From NCBI GenBank assembly GCA_964505295.1, contig CAZDHR010000058.1:1-22922 (forward strand): 22,922 nucleotides of DNA, given 5' to 3'. The position numbers and the translations under genes are program-made. The notes under the pieces were generated by a model. It searched no databases, was not told the origin of the DNA, and saw only the letters and a program-made list of their open reading frames with translations. Positions 18,501-22,922 of this stretch are shown here, one piece after another (within the stretch, counting starts at the first letter, position 1; each line of letters starts with the position of its first letter). The DNA comes from DATKZH01 sp964505295. GTDB taxonomy: Bacteria; Planctomycetota; Planctomycetia; Pirellulales; Thermoguttaceae.

Positions 18501-21500
18501 GCCGACCCGCGCCAGCAGGTCCAAGAGCTCTACGAAACCGGCAACTGGCGGCAGTGCCGCGTCGACCTGTCGGATTACGTGGGCGACACCGGTCTTCTTC
18601 TGCGATTCGACTTCAGCACCGCCGGCACGATCGTCGATGCCGATCTCTCCACCACCCATACCAGCAATCCCAACCTGGCAACGCCCGTCGACGGCTACGG
18701 GAGTCTCAACGCCACGGACGACAATTTCCTGCGCGGGCAGAACAACGCCTACGAGGGCTTTTACGTCGACGACATCATCATCGGCTGGACGGAGCGCGGC
18801 GAGATGATCACGGGTGGGAACACGAACGCGACGAGCTACTTCAACGTGCCGGACGATCCGGATCCAGAGGTTCTGGACCCCATCGAGCACGGCCCGTATC
18901 AAGTCGAAATCCGCCGCGGCTTCGAGTACGCCGGGCTCGTCAGCGACGCCGACCCGGAGATCTCCATCGCGATGACGATCGATACGAACGATCAGCTTAT
19001 CCCGAATGGCCTGAGTGAGCCGGCCTTCACCGACAATTTCGAGTCGGCCAGTCCGCCGTATTTCGACCCGCAAAACGGCTGGGTGCCGTTGGGCGAAGGG
19101 AGCACCTCGCCGTGGTTCGTCTTGCCCGACTTTTTGAGCGGCCACACGAACGTGGCACGCTCGGCTCCCTACAACTACACCGGTCCGGGGGGCCCGATCG
19201 TCGTGCCGCTGGGACACAACCAGAACAGCACGCTTCGGGTAACGGTGATCACCGGGACCGGGAATTTCGAGTTCGACTACCGAGCCCTCGTGGGGCCGGG
19301 GGACGCCTTCCAGGTCTACGTCGACGAAATCGGCGAGCATCCCCCAGCCTTCCTGCACAACGACGAGTCAGACACCGGTTGGCACCAGGGCGCCGACAGG
19401 GTCTCGATCCCCATCAGTGCCGGCGTCCACACCTTCTACTTCCGCTATGCCAAGGACGGGGCCGACCCGGGCGGCACCCCGTCGGTTGAAGGCGCGATGA
19501 TCGACAACGTCAGCTTCCCCGGCGTCGGCGGAATGATCCTGGGCGACCGGAACGTCGAGCGGGATCAGGGCGTTTTCATCATCGAGGGCAACTTCATCCG
19601 CGACGTGGCCGACGCGGGTGTCCGGATCGAGGCCGGATCGAGAGAAAGCCTAAGCGGCATCGAAGACGGCGCCACCAGCTCGAACATGCCGACGCCCGGC
19701 TCCCCCATCAACTTCGACACCGAGAACGCCGAGCGCCTGGCCCCGGGGGTCGTCGTCCAGAACAACGTGGTGGCCGGGTTCGGGAGCACGGGCATCTACT
19801 TCGCCGGCGAGAGCAACGCCGGCGGCGGCGTACCGGCGGCCGCGGTTCCGCTCGGCAAGATCGTCAACAACACCATCTACGGGGGCGCGACGGCGACGGG
19901 GACCGGCATCCGCGTGGCCGACAACGCCAGCCCGAACGTGCTCAATAATATCATCGCCAACACGGTGATGGGCATCTCCATCGACGGGACCTCCGGCTCG
20001 ACCGTGGTCGGGGCCAACTTGTTCGCCTGGAACACGGCCAACGGCACCGAGGGCAGCAACTACATCCGCGTGACCGATCCGACGGACCCGCTGTTCGTCG
20101 ATGCCGCAGGCGGCAACTTCTACCTGAAGCAGGGCGAGGATCTGAACGGCGATGGAATCCTGGACCCCGGCGAAGACGAGAATGGGGACGGGGACCTCGA
20201 CCAGAACCAGGCCATCGACAGCTCGTTGAACAGCCTGGCCGATCGGCCCGAGAGGGTCGCCGTGACGTCGGCCTTGGGGATTGCGGACTCTCCGACGAAG
20301 TCGCCCGACGAAGACTTGTACGGCCAGCCGCGGGTCGACGATCCGACGCAGGATCCCCCGGTGGGCATGGGCCCGAAGATCTTCAACGACCGGGGAGCGA
20401 TCGAGCGGGCCGACTTCGACGGTCCCGCCGCGAGGGTGGTCGACCCGGAAGACAACGGCCCGCTCGACTTCAACTCGGCGCACAACAAGGTCATCGTTGT
20501 CGACCAGAACCTCACCCAGTTCAGCATCGAGCTGACCGACACGGGCGGGGTCGGCGTCTACGACAATTCGGTGGTGGCCCAGACCGTCACCATCTACCAG
20601 GTTCCGAACATGGACGTGTTCGAACTGGACCCGGCCACCGAATGGCCCGATCCCCTGACGTTGAACACCAACTACCTCTTCGAATACGACCCGATCAACG
20701 ACGTCATCCGCCTCGTGCCCAGCGACGGGATTTGGGCCGACGATTTCATCTACGTCATCGTTCTGGACAACTCCTCCGACGGCGTCACGGACCTGGTCGG
20801 CATCGAGGATCTGGCCGGGAACAATCTGGCGGCCAACCAAGCCGGGGATCCCTTCGACGGAATGACCGTGTTCACCATCCAACTGACCGGCCTGGATTAT
20901 GGCGACGCACCCGAGTTCGATGGGTATCCTTCTCTGTTGGTAGGAGCGGAACTGAACGATCCGGACGATGGGGGCGCGCGTCACTTGGTCGACAGGATCC
21001 ATTACCTCGGCTCCGGCGCGAGCTGGGAAACCGACGCCTGGCAGAACGCCAACGCCACGGCCGACACGCTCGACGACGGTGTGACGATCGAATCGGCGCT
21101 CGTCATTGACGGTACGGGACAGATCACGGTCACCGCGTCGACCCCCGGATTCCTCAACGCCTGGATCGATTTCAACAACGACGGCGACTGGGACGATTCG
21201 TGGCCGGACGGCTCCGGCGGCTTCTGGTACGAGCACATCTTCCAGGACCGGCCCCTGGTGGCCGGCCCCAACACGGGGTTGGTGGTGACGGTGCCCGATG
21301 CGGCTACCGTCGGACTCGGCGGGGACATGGACGCGTTGAGGTTCGCCCGGTTCCGCTTCTCCACCGAGGACGGGCTGGGAGTGACCGGTTACGCCAGCGA
21401 TGGGGAAGTCGAGGACTACCAGTTGAGGTTGGTTCGGTTCGCGGAGGACTACGGAGACGCGCCGGCCAATGACGGCTCGGGCACCGAGTGGTATCCGACC

Positions 21501-22922
21501 TTGCGGGACCAGGAACCCGAGGCAGGCGCAAGCCACTACTTGGATCCAGACGGCCCGATTCTGGGCACGACGGTCGACGTCGACCTGGACGGCCAACCGG
21601 ATGCGGCCGCGGAGGGCGATGATCTCGATGTCGACGGCGACGACGAAGACGGCGTCGTCTTCGGGGATGGCTCGACCCTCCCGCCGGTGTTGGTCTCCTC
21701 AGACGACGAGGAGTTGACGGTCCACGTCACCATGGGCGCCTCGGGGACCGCCGTGTTAGACGCGTGGATCGACTTCAACCGGGACGGTGACTGGGACGAC
21801 TCCGGCACGGGTTGGGACGAGCATGTCTTCATCGATACGTCGCTCGTCGCTGGGGACAACGATCTGACAATCCACATGCCGGACACGCTGACGTCCGGCC
21901 TCACCTACGCCCGGTTCCGCGTCAGCTCCGCAGGTGGCCTCTCCTATTACGGTCCCGCCGACGACGGCGAAGTGGAAGACTATCAGGTCCGTCTCGACAT
22001 GCGGCCGGTGGCCGTGGTGAACGATCCGGGTACGGTAGAGGAGGGGATGCCCGTCCAGTTAAGCAGCGCCGGCTCATACGACCCGGACGAACCGGACGAG
22101 GTAATAACGGAGTACGCATGGGACATCGATTACGACGGCGTCAACTTCGACGAAGACTACACCGGCCCGGCTCCCACCGTGCAATGGGACGATGAGGGGA
22201 CGACGGGCACGTACCGGCTGGCGCTGCGGGTCACCGACGAGTACGGAGCCCAGAACATCGCTGAGATCGACGTGACCGTGACGAACGTAGCGCCCACGGT
22301 GGACGCCGGGGCGGACCAAACGGTCGACGAGGGCGACACGGTGAATTTCAGCGGATCGTTTACCGACCCGGGCCCGCTCGACACGCACACGATCACGTGG
22401 GACTTCGGCGACGGGAACGGAACGACGGGAACGCTCACGCCGACGCACGTGTACGCCGACAACGGGGACTATACGGTGACCCTCACGGTCGAGGACGACG
22501 ACGGAGGTGTGACCTCGGACGAGTTGATCGTGACGGTCGACAACGTCGCGCCCACGGTAAACGCCGGGCCGGACCAGTCGGTCGACGAGGGCGACACGGT
22601 GGGCTTTGCCGGATCGTTTACCGACCCGGGCCCGCTCGACACGCACACGATCACGTGGGACTTCGGCGACGGGAACGGAACGACGGGAACGCTCACGCCG
22701 ACGCACGTGTACGCCGACAACGGGGACTATACGGTGACCCTCACGGTCGAGGACGACGACGGAGGTGTGACCTCGGACGAGTTGATCGTGACGGTCGACA
22801 ACGTCGCGCCCACGGTAAACGCCGGGCCGGACCAGTCGGTCGACGAGGGCGACACGGTGGGCTTTGCCGGATCGTTTACCGACCCGGGCCCGCTCGACAC
22901 GCACACGATCACGTGGGACTTC
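9522..22922 (+). CDS. Giant LEPR-XLL mosaic protein with metzincin-type metallopeptidase, beta-helix, GEVED and PKD modules; 3' end cut by window edge
   Basis: One frame without a stop spans 4467 codons. By residue: 36-51 RKLRIEQFEERQLLSI, a variant of the planctomycete LEPR-XLL motif; 52-291 propeller-like repeats of LYxID-x-TG type; 292-460 first GEVED domain; 461-713 two Ig-like (Big_5-like) domains; 714-825 PPC domain; about 900-1045 zinc metallopeptidase with HEIGHSIGLAH at 1006-1016; 1050-1158 second PPC domain; about 1379-1920 three beta-helix cassettes; 1967-2113 and 2172-2305 PPC-like domains; about 2377-2796 further propeller-like repeats; about 2846-3110 MAM/jelly-roll-like; 3340-3520 right-handed beta-helix; 3540-3565 two EF-hand-like DxNGDGxxD loops; 3791-3971 and 3975-4159 second and third GEVED domains; from 4161 PKD domains. 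No classical signal peptide is visible, which I believe is common in LEPR-XLL proteins. The protein is very acidic and Asp-rich. It is probably an exported or surface-attached calcium-binding adhesin and protease; its role is inferred. Confidence 0.9.
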   Translation, partial: MSIKRLFRYFSPNGGVGRQRRPKKRGGRDTTACSARKLRIEQFEERQLLSINAWGIDADGALYDVDTETGEATDLRDTGLGADSTVGIAADPTGVLYTMTSSVAATPAVRDRLYTIDPLTGNPTLIGSTGLNVSDTGDADLDFDPTTGVLYGVSNDSSGPSVELFTIDVDTGAASVVGTIPVDASVTSMAFDGAGRLYVRADSPDELYEVDKTTCEVLSTTSLTWLGAQADFDGGAIDFDILDGTLYAADGSDVITGDNALFTVDPATGIVVEVGPTGLAGGLTGLEFRPIDFGDAPDTPYATLLANDGARHAIQPGFFLGSVIDGEVDGQPDAGAMGDDLNGIDDEDGVVFTTSMRVGLSGNVTVISSAEGRLDAWVDFNGDGDWNDSGTDGWGNPWSEQIFKNEPLTAGANNLGFQIPDTAMVGSTSARFRLSSTGGLDPTGVALDGEVEDYAVRIVDSQAIVLELVQVVPNGDDLIEEGEVLHVAPRELVFHFNEGRMVDPSSLGGIQIVRSGSDGVIGDGDDVVVEYGWIGIGDEPNEVIVRFAETLPDDLYRINLIGSGSTPLQDVDGYLFRGGLDGRLEFELDLGARVVAVVPQPVSRVAGALQQDRDKIVVYFNDDALDPTLASDPRFYTLFDTNETLATDDDTILLPDTVAYDAAENTAVLDFVDDLPDATYRLQVGTSDESNETIDTAVNVGTLFDTTGSSFSQVAFIGDEDGNDDVDLYRVEIAEDGTDLDVDVTPDADLDVAIRLFDSAGTQLVAGFVDAGNEGVAEWLGVTLPIGTYYIGVSSADNDHYTPADGSDNEDGTTSGSYLIELDVDNAIDGDDDNSSFDTATALGTLGAAEQQFSSQIEPQDWIDMPQYPGGSDEPGHRDIPLSAEMHGAGTGTRSSAPNAIGVVRYNFADVYGTDSQGNPLHNQINDEQKERTREIFEMYASLFGFEVYETPSSGIQVVTGDVRVGNVPPTVGGVSTGSKVIMNAMNYGDPAKDVFGGGWMGVALHEIGHSIGLAHCYELRAVMGGPEAVEDTYPAQVDIIHSQRNHRPDATDVDMYQFEVTEAGVFTAETVAERLSNSSLLNTALRLYREDPDDGSRTLIAQNDDYYSNDSYIELALEPGTYYIGVSSTGNTDYDPSISDSGFGGLTDGEYDLKLGFTPPPGSILEDATGTAFDGDNDGLPGGAHEFFFRSDNTIFVDKTAITNLRQSLNASSGNRTVRVDDVGVFDVQVDVTVIKIDGEEMIVRGVDAVTNVLTVDRGHNATPITSHAEDAPVRLAAEDGSLGTPFGLISSALAAASPGDIIRIVAGGGADDDILTVDDNRPYLIGLDTIGMPLEDGSQFEIPRDVVVQIDAGAMVKLNSAVIDAGTSDPLIDRSGGALQVLGTPECHVLFTSYADDSIGGDSNASVTPAAAGDWGGLVLREDSDFQGAGAGPGIFLNYVNQAELSYGGGSVVVGSVESTYSAIHIDTTRPTITNNLLTKNADHAMSANPDAFDDSRGRIGPMIRGNTVVDNSFNGLFVRIGLDSGEPLERLSVSARFDDTDIVHVITESVEMVGNAGGPIQEGGKIVARESGRLRIDPGVVVKLGGSRIEAMRGNAHLIAEGTEANPVILTSLYDDRFGSGGTFDTSGNLSAVGPAKGDWGGLIFNANSRGSIDQALIAYGGGETPIDGGFANFSTIEVHHNAHVRLANSTLTNNDDRATGGNRDSRGSNDNSLIFVRQAQPIIVNNVFENNDGNVISINANAMLYIHQRDTGRSTGAIDAFDEFADNQGPLVRLNRMAGNGTNGMNVRAGTLTTESVWDDTDIVHVLRGEIDVDQHHTYSGLRLQSAVDQSLVVKLGGTNAGFTADGIPLDIDDRIGGTIQIVGQPLFPVVLTSLADDSIGASFDPDGSPQLDTNNDGPSAGSPGDWRSLLFEKYSNDRNVRIVLEPEAASEGADVNYTPTLATYLGQLAPDEKSGDENRALGFEVHGYIRADDPGDVDVYSFDAEAGTQVWIDIDRTRGALDTVVELVQLNGNVRAVSTVSDVYFGDSYDISGDASPGTLALDKYNGGDYYTLNYMDAGFRVDLPGTTGDMGTYYVRVRSESPDLDVLDGGLTSGEYQLQIRLQQRDEKPGSTVRYADVRYADIGIDVHGLPAHSPLLGESDETTANNNGPGGAQNFGNLLESDRNVISVSGELANSSDVDFYRFNVDYAMTELGGSIQAAAGVNDGGKTWATVFDLDYADGLTRGDTTMIVFDANLTPILIGRESNIIDDQPATGQGTDLDDLTRGTVGKLDPFIGTVQLPAGIPSSLTEYYVAVSANGRLLTDLNQFYQAAAANTNIRLEPINSVDRIIEDHIGFQGYASHGAQRDPVNPNGLFNITSAAQLSTHVRAFDLSDVVLYVSGADRLTTVNPYFGEVITVVDTNLDQTTNDTQGIQDIVFRSDGGLYAYRRLDDTVNSAGALVTVDSGTGALGSNSNDGILGTTFDVLSGGSGSTPNDTGDEFLATDTVDALTFDRTGFTSGAPTYDVYYAVRANDQTSGSATTSILYRARQSGSATESTDPDYGVVGNIQPSTVTFAWDQFTINAGGDTSSKDVRIVAKAPGAAGNDIRVHITQTDNLPVAARVTSVAGKTINLTLDDSATAQSFVDAINRDTAASRLVTARLVGSSAASEQTDDVSEGIVLDTGHHTGTGTPLTGYVTGLAFGDFAGTNLYGVTSAGEFIAINTGTGDVTTHVDLTGTFGISGFQGLALGPQNVDDGDYADILFAISNDGHLVAFNTSGTPEAAFTGGVSIIDAGVSNPTGLAFSPLDFNLWHPTTRRGGTADTGHGVNPAYDLSRTPSLKERDHTDDQGHNYDLNEAQGGISFYFGLEDYVDNNNNPYLNYEANRTQLGVLTDVFQQDLTSGSIGDNYDLPGGAYGSLVTDPFDLVTAGDTLTETATDRPTLYFNYFLDTEGQNTGQANGQMRDSARVFISTDDGDNWELLATNNTPKGANSELPTFLSHSRFADAADPRQQVQELYETGNWRQCRVDLSDYVGDTGLLLRFDFSTAGTIVDADLSTTHTSNPNLATPVDGYGSLNATDDNFLRGQNNAYEGFYVDDIIIGWTERGEMITGGNTNATSYFNVPDDPDPEVLDPIEHGPYQVEIRRGFEYAGLVSDADPEISIAMTIDTNDQLIPNGLSEPAFTDNFESASPPYFDPQNGWVPLGEGSTSPWFVLPDFLSGHTNVARSAPYNYTGPGGPIVVPLGHNQNSTLRVTVITGTGNFEFDYRALVGPGDAFQVYVDEIGEHPPAFLHNDESDTGWHQGADRVSIPISAGVHTFYFRYAKDGADPGGTPSVEGAMIDNVSFPGVGGMILGDRNVERDQGVFIIEGNFIRDVADAGVRIEAGSRESLSGIEDGATSSNMPTPGSPINFDTENAERLAPGVVVQNNVVAGFGSTGIYFAGESNAGGGVPAAAVPLGKIVNNTIYGGATATGTGIRVADNASPNVLNNIIANTVMGISIDGTSGSTVVGANLFAWNTANGTEGSNYIRVTDPTDPLFVDAAGGNFYLKQGEDLNGDGILDPGEDENGDGDLDQNQAIDSSLNSLADRPERVAVTSALGIADSPTKSPDEDLYGQPRVDDPTQDPPVGMGPKIFNDRGAIERADFDGPAARVVDPEDNGPLDFNSAHNKVIVVDQNLTQFSIELTDTGGVGVYDNSVVAQTVTIYQVPNMDVFELDPATEWPDPLTLNTNYLFEYDPINDVIRLVPSDGIWADDFIYVIVLDNSSDGVTDLVGIEDLAGNNLAANQAGDPFDGMTVFTIQLTGLDYGDAPEFDGYPSLLVGAELNDPDDGGARHLVDRIHYLGSGASWETDAWQNANATADTLDDGVTIESALVIDGTGQITVTASTPGFLNAWIDFNNDGDWDDSWPDGSGGFWYEHIFQDRPLVAGPNTGLVVTVPDAATVGLGGDMDALRFARFRFSTEDGLGVTGYASDGEVEDYQLRLVRFAEDYGDAPANDGSGTEWYPTLRDQEPEAGASHYLDPDGPILGTTVDVDLDGQPDAAAEGDDLDVDGDDEDGVVFGDGSTLPPVLVSSDDEELTVHVTMGASGTAVLDAWIDFNRDGDWDDSGTGWDEHVFIDTSLVAGDNDLTIHMPDTLTSGLTYARFRVSSAGGLSYYGPADDGEVEDYQVRLDMRPVAVVNDPGTVEEGMPVQLSSAGSYDPDEPDEVITEYAWDIDYDGVNFDEDYTGPAPTVQWDDEGTTGTYRLALRVTDEYGAQNIAEIDVTVTNVAPTVDAGADQTVDEGDTVNFSGSFTDPGPLDTHTITWDFGDGNGTTGTLTPTHVYADNGDYTVTLTVEDDDGGVTSDELIVTVDNVAPTVNAGPDQSVDEGDTVGFAGSFTDPGPLDTHTITWDFGDGNGTTGTLTPTHVYADNGDYTVTLTVEDDDGGVTSDELIVTVDNVAPTVNAGPDQSVDEGDTVGFAGSFTDPGPLDTHTITWDF
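10395..10901 (+). other. First GEVED domain of the giant protein
   Basis: It begins DFGDAP, contains AWVDFNGDGDWND (an Asp/Asn-rich, probably calcium-binding loop) and ends with GEVEDYAVRIV, the hallmark of the GEVED family of extracellular beta-sandwich modules. Confidence 0.85.
12231..12650 (+). other. Metzincin-like zinc metallopeptidase domain within the giant protein
   Basis: The motif HEIGHSIGLAH (12537-12569) is the full HExxHxxGxxH zinc site, with H1006, H1010 and H1016 as ligands and E1007 as the general base. It is followed eight residues later by a methionine (AVMGG), a candidate Met-turn, closer to the third His than in matrixins where the gap is usually longer. The domain begins near VRYNFADVYG. 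It is preceded by one PPC domain and followed by another; PPC domains commonly accompany secreted peptidases. Substrate is unknown. Confidence 0.85.
13657..15271 (+). repeat. Three diverged beta-helix cassettes in the giant protein
   Basis: Three units share the plan: a GT-x-x-x-PV-type strand, TS-x-x-DD-S/R-x-G, a variable loop, then GDWGGL or GDWRSL. The conserved Trp codons are at 13770, 14448 and 15252, giving spacings of 226 and 268 codons. A DDTDIVHV segment occurs twice, encoded by an identical 21-nt run at 14142 and 14928. This indicates internal duplication of a right-handed beta-helix segment, with the third copy more diverged. Confidence 0.7.
20892..21998 (+). other. Second and third GEVED domains in tandem
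   Basis: Two adjacent modules (20892-21434 and 21444-21998) each begin with a YGDAP motif, contain WIDFN-x-DGDWDD, and end GEVEDYQLRLV and GEVEDYQVRLD. They are more like each other than like the copy at 10395-10901, suggesting local duplication. Confidence 0.85.
22002..22290 (+). other. First PKD-like domain of the giant protein
   Basis: It starts near RPVAVVNDPGTVEEG and ends TVTNVAP, with the PKD strand pattern SAGSYDPD then a YAWDIDYDG segment. It is divergent in sequence from the near-identical PKD units that follow, so it marks the boundary between the old and the recently amplified part of the array. Confidence 0.75.
22353..22922 (+). repeat. 258-bp perfect tandem repeat encoding 86-residue PKD domains
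   Basis: Units 22353-22610 and 22611-22868 appear identical base for base, and a third starts at 22869 and runs off the window. A partly diverged half-unit precedes at 22284-22352. Each unit encodes one PKD domain (TWDFGDGNGTTG, then HVYADNGDYTVTLTVEDDDG, then the VDEGDTV linker). The period is a multiple of three, so copy number can change without breaking the frame. Confidence 0.95.

Noticed and set aside
19650..21596. Minus-strand open frame of 648 codons
   Set aside because: Same shadow effect against the giant gene; the product is low-complexity Val/Gly/Asp/Arg sequence.
22074..22904. Minus-strand open frame with repeated 86-residue units
   Set aside because: The repeats are just the complement of the PKD-encoding tandem array; the plus-strand reading gives recognisable PKD domains.
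22353..22922. CRISPR or satellite DNA considered for the tandem repeats
   Set aside because: The units are 258 bp and contiguous with no spacers, and they are in frame with a recognisable protein domain.

Overview
The window is high-GC bacterial DNA and most likely comes from a planctomycete. The strongest sign is the 3' two-thirds, a single open frame of at least 4467 codons (9522 to the right edge). It begins with a variant of the planctomycete LEPR-XLL motif and carries GEVED, PPC, beta-helix and PKD modules. A formylglycine sulfatase and a large secreted DUF4091/GH123-like protein also fit that group. No rRNA, tRNA or CRISPR array is visible, and I cannot name a genus.

Layout. (1) 1-3162, minus: C-terminally truncated secreted GH123-like protein with two CBM4/9-like modules, interrupted in frame by a 79-bp palindromic element. 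(2) 3163-3678: non-coding stretch holding an inverted pair of CGCAAAGACGCAAAG-type repeats. (3) 3679-4704, plus: alkylguanine-DNA alkyltransferase-type domain fused to endonuclease V. (4) 4886-5059, plus: 57-residue 2x[4Fe-4S] ferredoxin with its own candidate promoter, leader hairpin, Shine-Dalgarno and rho-independent terminator. (5) 5206-5751, plus: ClpP-like serine peptidase homologue lacking an obvious catalytic Asp. (6) 5854-7125, plus: LarA-family nickel-pincer racemase. (7) 7208-8701, minus: exported sulfatase, convergent with the racemase gene. (8) 8702-9521: about 820 bp without a convincing gene, holding the control region of the giant gene. (9) 9522-22922 and beyond, plus: the giant mosaic protein, with a zinc metallopeptidase domain of metzincin type (HExxHxxGxxH) between two PPC domains. 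At the window edge it enters an array of 258-bp tandem PKD repeats that are identical at the nucleotide level.

How they fit together. The GH123-like protein and the sulfatase suggest use of sulfated or amino-sugar-containing polysaccharides outside the cytoplasm. The giant protein looks like an exported or surface adhesin/protease. The middle genes (DNA repair fusion, ferredoxin, ClpP-like, LarA-like) are cytoplasmic and look like independent units, not a pathway. I see no clear new multi-gene system. The most notable items are the repair fusion, the giant metzincin-bearing mosaic with its identical PKD repeats, and the palindromic element read through in the glycosidase-like gene.
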